Shown one piece after another: positions 46,558-59,230 of a stretch of DNA of 64,000 bases (position 1 is the stretch's first letter; the number at the start of each line of letters is the position of its first letter). A program made the translations under genes and the position numbers. The notes beneath the pieces are model-generated. The model ran no database searches and was not told the DNA's origin. It saw only the letters and a list, made by a program, of their open reading frames with translations. The stretch comes from Chrysoperla carnea (lineage: Eukaryota > Arthropoda > Insecta > Neuroptera > Chrysopidae): NCBI RefSeq assembly GCF_905475395.1, contig NC_058342.1:27624640-27688639 (forward strand). Direction: 5' to 3'.

Positions 46558-46784
46558 AGTTTTTTATACTATGTATATATGGCATATTTAGGGGGTATAC
46601 TATAATATCAAGGCTTACTAAGTGTATTCCCAAGTTTATAACACTTAAAACTATTAATGCTGCGAACAAAATTTTAGTATAGATGTTTATAAAATCTATT
46701 TCCGGTTGTCCGCCTGAATGTCTATTCGCCTGTCTGTGGACACGTAAACTCAAAAACGAAAACAAAGATCAAGCTGAAATTTTT
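46558..46784 (+). mobile_element. DINE-like element, 5' part
   Basis: TTTTTATACTATGTATATATG through GTCCGCCTGAATGTCTATTC to AAGCTGAAATTTTTG, where another repeat takes over. Confidence 0.7.
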
Positions 46785-47260
46785 GTTGGCCCAAAACAGT
46801 TTGTTAGACCAATGGAGGGGGCGAATAACCCCAGGAGTAGAGGAAGTATGTATCCATATTCTAGCTTCGGAATCGTGATTAGTTACCCCAAAAACCCCCG
46901 ATTACACTTTTTTGGTTGATTTTGTTGAATATTTACAGAATATCGTTATTTTGGACCAGAAGGGCGTATTATACCTGGAGGGGGGAGTATATCGGAATTC
47001 TGACTTTGGAATAGTGATAAGCGATCCTGGAAATCATTGTGTGCACATTTTTGGCCCATTACGTTGAATATTTTCAAAAATCAACTTCATAAATGGATTC
47101 TATCATTTGGAATAATTGACCCGTAACAACGGCCAAACATTCTGGCGGCACCAAGTTATATGTATATTTTTACATATATGGACCTTCCTGATCCTGATAG
47201 GTTGAAGTACAAAAAAAAAGTCTCGGAAATGCTAAAATGGCACGACTAACTGTGAACGTT
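46785..47260 (+). mobile_element. Fold-back element relative, partial
   Basis: GGCGAATAACCCCAGGAG, GGAATCGTGATTAGTTACCC, CATATATGGACCTTCCTGAT and GATAGGTTGAAGTACAAAA correspond to the right two-thirds of 21910..22745. The left arm is missing. Confidence 0.6.
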
Positions 47261-47616
47261 CGGCTTTACAAAAATGCTGATTGTACCACTTCGTTAAATA
47301 AATAATATCAAGATGGGTAATTATAGTTACATACATATTTAATCTATACTTTATTTAAATAAACTAAATAATATCATAACACTATTAAAAAGTTGTACAC
47401 ATGAATGAATCTTTAAAATTTAACCAAGTACTAGTTTTTACTTTTTATGTGAAAACAGAACAAAAGAAAACTAAAAAGACTCCAGAGATACATTCCACCA
47501 GGGTTTACTATTACTTACAAACAAACAAAACTGAACAAACATCTGATTTATTTCAATTTCAATTTCAACTTTTAAAACAAAGACTACAGAAAATGAGAAT
47601 TTAATATTTTTGTAAA

Positions 47617-48239
47617 ACAAGTGAAAGCAAACGATCGACTGAGTTAATTGTTTTAATACCATGTGTTAACAGTGTTTTATGGGCAATCGTTTGTTTTTTT
47701 ACTCAATGTAAATAAAGAAAGATAGCCACTCTTATACACAAAATATAAGAGTATCTCTATATGTGTTATAAACAAACGCATACAATAAATGTATACTTGT
47801 TGCACAGATACATATTATATAATACCTAATTTCAGGCCTCACGGATAGACAGTGATGTTTACAAAAAAATGTTCCAAACAAAAGTTGTATATTTTTGTAT
47901 AAGGAACTTTTTTTACATTTAAACTTTTGTTCTACCACCAACGGTATACAAGATGAATCCTGCGGACCCAAGAGCCAATTGACCTATCTTGCTCATTTAC
48001 GAACTCGATCTCACTTTTTACGTCCTGAGCTCACGATAAACTTCAGCTCGATTTATTTTTTCCTTTCTTTAGTTATCGTGTAAACAGCCAGCCAGACGGA
48101 CAGCGGGGAATGGCGTAACTAGGTTATTTTATGAACACCTGTATCAAAATTTTGTTCGTAGCATCAATATTTTTAAGCGTTACAAACTTGGGACTAAATT
48201 TAGTATACTTTGATATATCTCATATATATATGGTATAAA
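47617..48239 (-). mobile_element. DINE-like element, complete, reversed
   Basis: AAACAAGTGAAAGCAAACG to CATATATATATGGTATAAAA. The microsatellite is almost lost (CAGCCAGCCAGACGGACAG). Confidence 0.8.
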
Positions 48240-48955
48240 AATATGTCATGTTGCACGGCCATGCGTAATTCCTCACCCATGAATAACTAGGAGAAAACTA
48301 CCTCTGTTAGAATTATTTCCCTATATTGTTTCTAAAGATTTGTTTTTGAGAATTTTTGCAAATCATGGGTGTAGTTTGGAAGACAAGAGTGGGCTCCAAA
48401 AGTGGAAAACTAACCCCTAAGGAAAGCTCCAAGATTGCGCCAATGATGGGTATATCAAAGATCTAAGTGGAAGTGTTTCTTCCACTTAGGTTAGGTACTC
48501 CTTTTATAAATTTTAAATAAGATTTGAGGATTTTATGATCATTTTCGATAACGTGAGCGGCTACACATGATTTTTCGATTCTACCATGTTTTAACTATGC
48601 TATGTGTTCTTGAAATCTTATAACAGTTTGTCGTCTAAGCGGGTAGTTTATAAAAACAGTGAAATCCTTTTCTGATATAATTGGAAGTGTTTAGTCCGTT
48701 TGCAACAGTTTATTCCTATAGCATGATAAACCAATATATAATAAACCAAAACTTTCTCTTCGTAATATGTTAGTGTATAATATAAATGTGCTAATTCTTG
48801 TATAAGCTATATTAGTACAATAATTATATATTTTAAGCACACAATTTTAAAAATCACTCAAAATTTGTTTTAAAATAACATGCCAAAGTTTATGTCCACG
48901 TGAGCCTGTTTTAAAATTGGCAAATTGCAAACAAAATTTAAAATAACAATTTTGC
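48240..48955. other. Intergenic DNA with a small hairpin
   Basis: A perfect 11-bp stem CTAAGTGGAAG/CTTCCACTTAG with a 5-base loop lies at 48463..48489. Nothing else recognised. Confidence 0.45.
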
Positions 48956-49201
48956 TCCGGGTGGACAGGCAGACGGACAGGGGGACAGACAATCGAAAAT
49001 GGAATAATTAGGTCATTTTATGAACACTAGAATTTTGTTTATAGCATCAATATTTTGTAGTGTTACAAACTTGGAATTAAACTTAATATACCTAAATATA
49101 TTTCATATATAGGTAAGGTTAGGTTAGAGTGGCTGTTCTGGGGTGGGACACACTTAGAACATAGGGTCAGTTTATTTCATATATACATGATATGAAATAA
49201 A
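48956..49201 (-). mobile_element. DINE-like 5' part, reversed, with tail insertion
   Basis: GGACAGGCAGACGGACAGG, ATAGCATCAATATTTTGTAG and ATACCTAAATATATTTCATA. At 49112..49165 it is interrupted by GGTTAGGTTAGAGTGGCTG and GGGACACACTTAG, the reversed SINE/LINE tail, followed by a repeated TTTATTTCATATATA, which suggests a target-site duplication of about 13 bases. Confidence 0.65.
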
Positions 49202-50461
49202 AATCTACAGAGTTACATCAGGTATAACTTTTAAATTTAACTTTTCTTCAATTAATGGATTGGCAGCTTTAAGTTGTTGGAGGAAAACTATTATTTTCAT
49301 TTTCAATTTTTCGATTTTCCAAAAGGTTCACATGACAGCAACTTTGACACTTTATTTTACATCCTTTTTAATATCGCTAACCAAATTTTCAGTGAGTTGT
49401 TAAAATTGCTAAAGCCAAACTGAATTATTTTCTCTATTGCTTGTGCTTTATGGCGACTTTGATTGAATCATATGAAAGTTTAGCTGTATAATAAAAACAT
49501 CATACTATGTGTGTATACATGCGTTTGTGTAAAGCTTTAAGTTAAACTTAAGTCTCAGCATATACAGAATGTCCTGCTAATATAAAATAACGTTAACCAA
49601 GCGTGGGTTTAGAAAACTTTTTAGAGGACACAAGACGAACTTTTCATGAGCGGCATCTGAAAAACATCTCGCCCAACAAACAATACAGGGTGTTTAGATC
49701 CTCTCTGAATTTTTTAAGAAAATGGACGGGAAAGAATGATTGAAACAATAGGTGGCCTCATTTTTTAAACAAAGTATTAATCTTGCGAAAGTTTGAAAAT
49801 CCAAATATTTTTCGGCTTAAGTCCCATTTCTGTCTATGACCCCAAATCTCATATACTTAATTTTTAAATTTAGTTTCCATTGAAAATTACTGGGGCCCAT
49901 TCATTAATTACGTCACAACCGAAGGGCAGGGGAGGGGATCAACGAAATATTAAAACGCGAAATTTATACGTAAACTAAACTAAAAACTTAAAAATATTAC
50001 TTCCGCGAGTTAGTTTTGTGGGAGAGAAATATGTGAAGTGACACCACTGGTGGAAGGGGGATTCACAAATGTGACCTCCTAAGACAAAGACGAGGAGAGG
50101 GGTTGAAAAATCATAAAATTTGTGTGATGTTATCTATGGATGCCTCCTGTGTTGATATGATAGTACTCCAACCTGTATATGTAGGCTACACAGCGCATAT
50201 TTATAATATAAACTCATACTTGTTTGTTTCAAGTAATCGTAAGACTTGCCAACTATTATCTAAATAAGATTATATAGCATAACGTTTGATAACTATGTGA
50301 GTATTTTCGAATGTCTGTTTAAAATTAACGGTTATACTTTGTGAATAAAATTAATACATCTCTGTTGAAGAGAGCTATACAAAACCTCCATCTAGTGCTA
50401 TTAACAACTAACCATTTTGCTCATGACACCTGGTGGTTAAAATTCTAACTATGATAAATAT
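49202..50461. other. Intergenic DNA, no gene recognised
   Basis: Phrases such as ATACAGGGTGTTTAGATCC (49684) and CCATTCATTAATTACGTCAC (49899) look like old dispersed-repeat ends, but no family can be named. Confidence 0.35.
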
Positions 50462-50823
50462 GCATATCGAGCTGAAATTTTTACAGCGTACTCAGGACGT
50501 AAAAAGTGAGGTCGAGTTCGTAAATGAGCATCATAGGTTAATTGGGTCTTGAGTCCGCAGGACGCATCTTGTAAACCGTTAGATAGAACAAAAGTTTAAA
50601 TGTAAAAAATGTTCCTTATCAAAAAATAAACAACTTTTGATTGAAACATTTTTTCGTAAACATCACTGTTTACCCGTGAGGGCGCCAATTAGGCGAAAAT
50701 TTTATAGTACGTACCATACTTGAATATCAGTTATGTGTGTGTCACATGTGATAAAGAAATCAACACTGACTATGCATGGTATTTCAACAATTAATTCGGT
50801 CATTTGTTTGTTTTCACTTGTTT
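50462..50823 (+). mobile_element. DINE-like element, 5' truncated
   Basis: Begins at GCATATCGAGCTGAAATTTT and runs to TTTTCACTTGTTT. The 3' hairpin stem is altered (AACAATTAATTCGGTCATTTG). Confidence 0.8.
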
Positions 50824-51249
50824 AATTTAAGTTTGGATATACACATGTTTTTATTGTTTACGAAGAATAGAAAACAAGCATTTTAAATATAAATATATAC
50901 AAAGTTAGTTTATAAAAGGGCTTAAAACTAAAATTTGTATGAGAAACTATATAAACCTTTGAACAATCTTTTGAAATTAAAATATTATTATTATTACATA
51001 ATATTAATATAGTTTTTACCTTTATTTAAGGGTTTTCCATTTGAAATGATACTCAACTTTAAACATTAATTAACAAACTTATGTATGAGGTCATAGTTTT
51101 TATTTTTCAAAGAAATTATTTTATGACAAATGTGTGAATGCCAACTTTAATTATGTTGGGCAGTGAGCTGAGTGATATAATTAAAATTGGGAAAATGATC
51201 AAGCTATATTACCTCGAATTCTGAACAACGCACACAAATTATTGAACTT

Positions 51250-51600
51250 TTAATACCTTGTAATTATGAAATATATATCAAAGTATACTAATTTTAGTTC
51301 CAAGTTTGTAACGCTTAAAAATATTGATGTTACAAACAAAATTTTGGTTTATATGTTCATAAAATCATCTTAGTAGTCCATTTGCGTTTGTCCGCCCGAT
51401 CGTCCATTTACACGATTATTAAAAGAGATATCGAGCTAAAATTTTTTAAGCGTGTTCTAGACGTAAAAAGTGAGTTTTTGTTCGTAAATGAGTAACGTTG
51501 GTTAATTAAGTCCGTAGTACCCATTTTTTAAACCATTTGAGATAGAACAAAAGTTTAAATGTAAATAAATAAACAACTTTTGCTCGAAACATTTTTGTGG
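51250..51600 (+). mobile_element. DINE-like element, 3' truncated, diverged
   Basis: TTAATACCTTGTAATTATG through GTCCGCCCGATCGTCC to CTCGAAACATTTTTGTG; the older-looking end of the family. Confidence 0.7.
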
Positions 51601-52157
51601 GGAAGCTCGACTTTTTGGTTACGGTTAGGATGGTCAAAAATAAGTTTAAATTGGAAAAGATGGTATGCTACCCCATAGGGGAAGGATGCCATCTTGGTTT
51701 GGATTGCCGATTTTTGTGTAAGTCGCATATTAAATAATCTACTGGAAATTTAGTGCACAATTTTGCAAGCAAAAGGCATGAACAAAAATGAAAGTTATAG
51801 ACAACATAACAGAGGTCGCTAAAGTTGCGCACTCCCGAACAAAGCGCATACAGAGTCTTTAAAAAGCATTGTAAAATTTCAAAATTATTTGTTTGAAATT
51901 TCTTTTTTTCAATATATACTCTTAAAATTTAAACTTATCTTTGATCACCCTAACCATCACACCCAAAAAAGCGATTTAAAAATTTAGGATTATGGTACGA
52001 TATGGGCTTAAAACGGCTGACGACATTCAGGTGTTACTAGCTCGCAGGCTATTTTTAATATAGGTCAATATTACAGTAACAAGACTATCAACAAATAACT
52101 TTTATCTAGATCAAAACTTGCCTCATTCCATTTACACATTTAATCCATTTCGAATAA
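51601..52157. other. Intergenic DNA, nothing recognised
   Basis: No supported feature. Confidence 0.4.
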
Positions 52158-52688
52158 CATTTTTATACCATGCACATGTGTAATAAGCAAGGTATACTAA
52201 GTTTATTCCCAAGTTTGTAACGCTTAAAAATATTGATGGTATGAACAAAATTTTGGTATAGGTGTTCATAAAACCTCCTAATTAGTCCATTTTCGGTTGC
52301 CTATCCGTCTGTCTGTCAACATGATAAATCAAAAACGAAAAAAGATATCAAGCTGAAATTTTTCAGCGTACTTAGGACGTAAAAAGTGAGGTCAAGTTCG
52401 TAAATGAGCAACATAGGCCAATTGGGTCTTCACCTTGTAAACCGTTAGAGATAGAACAAAAGTTTAAATGTAAAAAATAATCCTTATAAACAAATAAACA
52501 ACTTTGGTTCGAAACAGTTTCTCGTAAACATCACTGTTTACCCGTGAGGGCGCAAATAAGGCGTAAATTGTATAGTATATATTATATGGGAATATCAGTA
52601 ATGTATGTGTAACGTGATAGAGTAATCAACACTGTCTATGCATGGTATTTCAACAATTAACTCAGTCAATTGTTTGTTTTCACTTGTT
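52158..52688 (+). mobile_element. DINE-like element, complete
   Basis: TTTTTATACCATGCACATGTG to TTTTCACTTGTTA, with CCGTCTGTCTGTC and an internal deletion in the GGGTCTTGGGTCCGTAGG block. Confidence 0.85.
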
Positions 52689-53876
52689 ATGAATAGTTTT
52701 TAAAATAATAACAAGAGCACTATATTTTTATTTATGATATATTATTTAACAGTTTTTTTTTGTTTTTTTTTTTGTTTTTAGGGAATAAATATGGGAAATA
52801 AAATAAAAATTAGGTTGTTTTTATAACATGAATACGAAAAATTTATTATGTACATCTAGAAAAAACAATAACAACGTGAAAACATATGAAAAGCGTATAC
52901 ATAAATGAAAAATAAATAAGTTATGAAAATATACCTAAAATATGTGTAATTATTTAGAGTACTGTAATTCGGTTTTCACCATGACGTGGAACAAGTTTGG
53001 AGTAACAATCGACTTTACTCAATTAAATATACAGGATGTAACAACTTTTGTACATAAATTTTTTTTTTTACGACAATTTCATCAATTTAGTGATGTTACA
53101 TAGGGGAGAGTAGCATAGTATGTAGCAGTGGTTGATTCATACTGGGCGCTTTTCTCAGGGAATATTCACGAAATTTAAATTTGGTTCAAATTTTTTTTTC
53201 TTTCCCGTAACGTTATTGGATGGACATTTTAACTGAACCATTATTTTAGTAAATAATATCTTTTATTTACTTAAAATTAATTAATAAAAAGTACAAATTC
53301 AGTGAGAGAAATTCAAATTTCTAAGACGGAAATTCAAATTTTAAAACGGACGTGACGTCATATGTATGTGGCTTGTTAGATTTGTTGACATATTGTATGG
53401 TATTAATTACTTATATTTTGTATGATATTACATTGAGTTATATTATTCTACGGCTTTTTATAAGAAAACTTATTAATAATGTAAATTCTGTGTTGTAAAT
53501 TCATTTTTTAAAGTGTAAATTATACATTGAACTGTAGCCAATTGAAAGGTCACATGTTAATACGTCATCAACAGAGAGCGCCAAAAGGACTGCGTTAAAC
53601 ATCTCAAAATTATTATCTATTTTAAATATTTTTTTAACACTTAATTACAGCATTTTTAAACAGTATTTGTATTTTTTACTATGTTATAACGGTGTAAACA
53701 ATGAATTAAAAATATTAAAAAAATCTTTATCAAATTCTATGATTCATCCCTCATTTCAAGCTTATTATGTCTAAGTAAGACGAAAACTTTACGGTCTAAA
53801 AATGTACCGCTTACGAAAAAACACGTTAGACAAATAATTTGAACGAACTGAAAATTGATAAACCATCTCCGGTTTC
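52689..53876. other. AT-rich intergenic DNA, nothing recognised
   Basis: Poly-T tract near 52750; no gene or nameable repeat. Confidence 0.4.
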
Positions 53877-53985
53877 CCCTACTATTTCTAATACATGTTC
53901 ACCTAATATTAATTTAAGAACTTTTGATTTTTTTCAACACTTCTATACGAAATTTATTTAATTGTTCTTCGCGGGTCGAGCTAGT
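53877..53985 (+). mobile_element. Helitron-like 3' end, family 2, hairpin lost
   Basis: ATGTTCACCTAATATTAATT, ACGAAATTTATTTAATTG and CGCGGGTCGAGCTAGT. It matches 1740..1911 but with most of the hairpin deleted. Confidence 0.5.
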
Positions 53986-54504
53986 ATGATTTTATTTGAA
54001 ATATTTTTGGTGAGATATCCTGCCTTAAGTTGTATGGTAGTGTGTTACGAATATTACATAACTTTTTATTTGTATGATTTAGTGATCTTAAAAAAGCATA
54101 TTAAATGCAAGTGTTGCGTCGGAGACTTTTAGAATAGAAGTTTTATGTCATGAATAATGAAAAATGAAAAAATTTTCTTAATTAAAGTAAGTTGGGCGGA
54201 CTAAAAATACATATATGTAGACGTATATTTTATTTTAGAAATGTATCATCCTGTGAACTTAAATAAAAATATCAACACTTGTCCTATGAATTAATTTAAG
54301 ATTCTGAAAATGTACAAAAGAAAAAAAAACTTTTAGTTCAAGCAAATAAGGCATTGGGAAATTAAATTCTAAAACGATCAATTTCTCAGCTGAAAGTTAT
54401 AGGTTATTAAGTTCTAAATAAGATTTTTGGCACTTGTACTATCCTAAGACCTATTAACCTGGAACTCCCTCCCCTTTAATGAGACTTTTGAACCATAATT
54501 ATTA

Positions 54505-54925
54505 TATTGCTGTGATGTCGATTTTTCGCTAGCTATCACTAATTTGCTTAATTCCGGGACCAGGAGTCCACAATCTTGAAACTTATTAGAGCTAGGATGA
54601 TTTTGATCATAAATTTGAAAATTATGATCAATTACACTCTTGGTTTATCAAAGTTGAATAAAATTTGGATATGATAGAGCAAAATAAAATTTTTTGGATT
54701 CCGATGACGTCATAAAGTTAAAAAATTCGATTTTTTTGATAACACCGTCAAATTTGATCCGATCTTATTGGATTTTTTTTGAAACCCACTAATTTTGGAT
54801 CATTCTTTTCAGCTGCGATGTCAGTTTTACGCTAGCTATCACTTATGTGCTTAATTCCGGGACAAGGACTCCACATTCTTGAAACCTATTGAAAAGTATG
54901 ACCCATATTTAGTTGGAATGCATAC
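54505..54925. repeat. ~315-bp satellite, two copies
   Basis: Same family as in IFT74 intron 2: CGCTAGCTATCACTAATTTG and GTGCTTAATTCCGGGACAAG about 315 bp apart, GATGACGTCATAAAGTT, and TTGGTTTATCAAAGTTGAAT. More diverged than the intronic copies. Confidence 0.7.
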
Positions 54926-55185
54926 TGTATGCTACATGGAAGTCAGTTACGTCCTTTAAAAGTTGTGATCTCTTTAACCGGGGGCTTATCGAATTTCATA
55001 AAATTTACTAGATACTTCTCATGTATTTTTATGCAACCATGATGGGCCATTTAGGGATTTTGACCTAAAATTATCGTTCCGTACCAAAATAATAAATTCG
55101 ACGAAATTGTGAACAAAAGGAGTACAAGTGACGGCATATGAAGTGAATGTTTTAACACAATAATCTCTGAATTTAAAATAGAAGT

Positions 55186-55214
55186 TGCCCCGCGAAGCGG
55201 GTAGTGCACAGCTA
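55186..55214 (+). mobile_element. Helitron 3' terminus
   Basis: Hairpin CCCGCGAAGCGGG, ten bases TAGTGCACAG, CTAG, then T. Canonical end; the body lies to the left but its 5' limit is not clear. Confidence 0.7.
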
Positions 55215-55304
55215 GTATTTAAATATATAGGTAAACCATGCATTAAAACAACAGGCACAGGTATTATGATATACTCAAATATAGTGTTTATATAGAAATC
55301 AAAA

Positions 55305-55970
55305 TATAAAATCAATTGTTTCGCAGAATTGAAAAATTAAGTTGGAATATTTAAATATAACATCCGCAGTTTGTTTTCATGCTGGTTATGTGGAATTTAA
55401 TTACTAATTAATAATATTAATTTTGTTTTATTTTACACTAAACATTAATTATATATTTACCTGATTTCAAGAAATAAAACATCCTTTGCTTAGTCCAACT
55501 AAGCATTAAATGTTTATATATACGCTAAACATTAAATATTTATATATATTTACCTGTTATAAGATTTTAAGAAATAAACTTCTGCTTTGCTTAGTCCACT
55601 TAAATGTTTTATTTAATACTAGCAGCCAACCCGGCATTGCTCGGGTTTAAACACATCGCATGTTTAATGGTATAAATAATATTTAACTATCCATTTTTAA
55701 CGTAAATATTATAGATTTCTATCTTAGACAATCACAATCAAGTTCTATCTTAGGAAAGTCACTGGATTTTGGTTTTTATATAGTTGAATTACGAAATTTC
55801 TAGTACTAGAACACTCTAGAATATCACTTTCAAAGCTAGAATCATTTTCAAAAATTTAATTTGATTGCTTTCATTTTTTCTTGCTTTGGTTTCTTTTTAG
55901 ATTCGAACTCTATGGTTTCTCAAGAAAGACTGAGTCAAGTCGCCGAGACAGCCTCCTTTTATACCATGAT
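55305..55970. repeat. Direct duplication, left copy
   Basis: About 670 bp repeated at 56340..56985: GAATTGAAAAATTAAGTTGG, AACATCCGCAGTTTGTTTTC, CTTTGCTTAGTCCAACTAAG and AGAAAGACTGAGTCAAGTCG. It contains at 55617 the reversed Helitron-like end ACTAGCAGCCAACCCGG. Confidence 0.75.
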
Positions 55971-56339
55971 GTTGTTCTACAGGCTTCTGGTTAAAAGAAT
56001 GTTCGAGAGAAGAGTTTTATTCTATTCTATTCTATTAGCTTCTATTGTCCTTTTTCTTGTTAGAAAATCGTTTGATTTAGTAAAATTTATATCCAGACAG
56101 AATATTTTAGCATAAATAACTTACTTTTAACAATAAAACCCTTGAAAAAACACTAAACTTGATTGAAATTATAAGATTTAAATTTGGGAAGAAGGGTCAG
56201 AAAGTTCATGCCTGGTTCTGGCTTGATAGTTCTACTGGTCGTCGAGAGATGGCGCTAGCGGCTATCGGCGGTCAGTTTAAAGTTGATCATGATTAAAGTT
56301 GTCGGTTTAAACAAACTTTCTAGGTCAATTTAAGAACTT

Positions 56340-56985
56340 AATAATATAGAATCAATTGTTTTGCAGAATTGAAAAATTAAGTTGGAATATTTAAATATAA
56401 CATCCGCAGTTTGTTTTCATGCTGGTTATGTGGAATTTAATTACTAATTAATAATATTAATTTTGTTTTATTTTACACTAAACATTAAATTTTTATATAT
56501 TTACCTGATTTCAAGAAATAAAACATCCTTTGCTTAGTCCAACTAAGCATTAAATGTTTATATATACGCTAAACATAAAATATTTATATATATTTACCTG
56601 TTATAGGATTTGAAGAAATAAACTTTTGCTTTGCTTAGTCCACTTAAATTTTGTTTTATTTAATACTAGCAGTCAACCCGGAGTTGCTCGGATTTAAACA
56701 CATCGCATGTTTAATGGTGTAAATAATATTTAACTATCCATTTTTTAACGTAAATATTATAGATTTCTATCTTAGATTTTGGTTTATTTATCGTTGAATT
56801 TCAAAATTTCTAGTACCAGAACACTCTAGAATATTTAGTTGTATATCACTTTCAAAGCTAGAATCATTTTCAAAAATTTAATTTGATTAATATGCTTTCC
56901 ATTTATTCTCGCTTTGGTATTTTTTTTAGATTCGAACTCTGTGGTTTCTCAAGAAAGACTGAGTCAAGTCGCCGAGACCACCATA
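56340..56985. repeat. Direct duplication, right copy
   Basis: Counterpart of 55305..55970 with small indels (a missing CACAATCAAGTTCTATCTTAG block, an added TTAGTTGTATATC). Reversed Helitron-like end ACTAGCAGTCAACCCGG at 56664. Confidence 0.75.
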
Positions 56986-57064
56986 TTTCACCAATTTGAA
57001 CTTGTTGACTTGAATAGTTTACGAAAAAATTCATGTACGTATACGTTGGTTGTTATAGACGATA
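56985..57064 (+). pseudogene. Possible integrase fragment
   Basis: Continuing the frame after GTCGCCGAGACC gives TTIFHQFELVDLNSLRKNSC then TYTLVVIDDMST and a stop. The pattern DLNSL..N..YTLVVID.MS resembles the first catalytic-Asp strand of retroviral-type or Maverick-type integrases (DLVDM....N..YKYIL.VID.FS). Too short to assign; no second or third catalytic residue is seen. Confidence 0.3.
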
Positions 57065-57397
57065 TGTCGACTTAAAACTCAAACGAATAACGATCGCTAT
57101 ATCCGCTATGTCGTTATATCCGATGATGTTATATACATGTATTTACGTGTTCATTTATGAATTCGGTCGGGGTTTCCCTTTTCGCCGTTATTTAACGTTT
57201 TTAACTGTACTTTAAATAGGTAGAGAGCTTCCTTACTTTTGGAGAATAAAATTTCTCCATTAGGCTCTTTCTGGTTGATTATGGAAAATAAATAGTTTAA
57301 ATAGTGGCGTGTATCAAAAAGTTTAAAAAACACTGCTATAGGAAAGTTTTTATCATAATATTTATGAAATAATATATTTATAATTTCCCATGAATAA

Positions 57398-57963
57398 AAT
57401 TTTTATACCATGTATATGAAATATACCAAGGTATATTAAGTTTAGTCCCAAGTTTGTAACGCTTAAAAATATTGATACTATGAACAAAATTTTGGTATAG
57501 ATGTTTATAAAATCACCTAATTAGTCCATTTCTGGTTGTCTGTCTGTCTGTCATCTGTCATCTGTCTGTCCGTCTATCATCACGATTACTCAAAAACAAA
57601 AAGAGATATCAAGTTGAAAATTTTATAGCGTGCTAAGTACGTAAAAAGTGAGATCGGGTTCGTAAATGAGAAACATAGGTCAATTGGGTCTTGTAAACCG
57701 TTAGAGAAAGAAAAGTTTAAATGTAAAAAAATTTCCTTAAAACAAAACAAAAATTAAACAACTTTTGTTTTAAGCATTTTTTCGTAAACATCACTGTTTA
57801 CCCGTGAGAGAGAGACATAGTATGCGCAAATTGTATTATTATATGGGTATATCAGTTATATGTGTGTGACGAATATAAATGTGTAATGTGACAGAGTAAT
57901 CAACACTGTCTATACATGGTATTTCAACAATTAACTCAGTCAATTGTTTGTTTTCACTTGTTT
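57398..57963 (+). mobile_element. DINE-like element, complete
   Basis: TTTTTATACCATGTATATG to TTTTCACTTGTTT. Longest microsatellite of the window, GTCTGTCTGTCTGTC with two ATCTGTC units. Confidence 0.85.
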
Positions 57964-58355
57964 AATAATAATTTTAATAATCCATTTAATTCTATTAAAT
58001 AACAAGCTCTGGTTTCAAGTATCATTTCCAAGTAATTTTGTTGAAAATAAGCGTTTCAAATTTTATATGGTATGAAATTGCATTCTTTTTCGATAATTTT
58101 ATGATGGGTGGTCTTTCTTCATGATCAGATAAGGACAATTTTGATTTTATACATGAAATTATATTTATAGATTATTGTTCTTTTGATTCGTTAGATGCTT
58201 TTTATTGAAAAAAAAGCATGTTTCCTTTTTCCAAAAACTTAAATATTTTCAAACATAACTGGTCGAAAATATGATTTTGTGGTATAAAACAGGGGTTGAG
58301 AATTTTCGACCCCTTTAAGACACAGTCTTAGTACTTACTCTACTTACGTACTAAT

Positions 58356-58602
58356 TTTTATACCACTTGTATATGGATTTTATATCAAGGTGTACTAAGT
58401 TTAGTCCTAAGTTTGTAACGCTTTAAAATATTGATGCTACGAACAATTTTTTGATGTAGGTGTTCATAAAATCACCTGAATTAGTCCATGTCTGGTTGTC
58501 TGTGGGAACTGAAAAACAAAAAAAAGGGATATCAAGCTGGAATTTTTCAATCGTGCTCAGGACGTAAAAAGTGAGGTTGAGTTCCTAAATGAGCAATATT
58601 CG
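58356..58602 (+). mobile_element. DINE-like element, 5' part
   Basis: TTTTTATACCACTTGTATATG to GAGCAATATTCGAAACATT, with the microsatellite shortened to one GTCTGTG and the middle deleted. Confidence 0.7.
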
Positions 58603-58794
58603 AAACATTAACAGTTTTTTTTTACTAGCATTTATTTAGTTAGTCTTGCAAGTGAAATTTGATCCACTTCCCGTTTTCCGATTGAGCTGAAATTTTGCAT
58701 GCACATTTAGTTTGGATGACAATGCTTGGTTGTGTGGCGTCCTGATTTTCTCATCGCTTTTACCACATTTGATAAACATACAGTTTTGTTAGTC

Positions 58795-59110
58795 TTAAAT
58801 TAAAAATTTTAATAAAAAATACTTTTTACGGGACAAGCTTTTATTAGACTAAAAATTATAAAATTACTTTAACTATGAGGCACTCATACTCGTAAAAGCT
58901 TGAGGCGCTTAATATCAAGGATGAATCCAAAAATAATTAGGCTTGTGGAGTAGATAAGGCGGTCCAATTCATTCTTGATTTTTTTAATTGAGAACCTCAA
59001 GATTTTAAAAACAGTAGGGTATGAGTGACTCATAGATAAAATTTTTTTCTATTTTTTAGTACAATAAAAGCTTGTCCCTTAACAAATATATTTTATTAAA
59101 ATTTTTTTAA
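58795..59110. mobile_element. Fold-back element
   Basis: AACTTTTAATAAAAA-like left arm with ACGGGACAAGCTTTTATTAG and GAGGCACTCATAC (58795..58905) is mirrored by GTATGAGTGACTCATAG and AATAAAAGCTTGTCCC (59000..59105). About 100-bp arms. Confidence 0.6.
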
Positions 59111-59230
59111 ATATAATAACACAAAAATGAAAAGGGAGCTCGGGTACATTTATCGAGAGCCACAAATAATCCTTCGAAGAGCCGCAGACTGACCATCCTG
59201 AATTATATAGGGTATAATAACATATTAATA

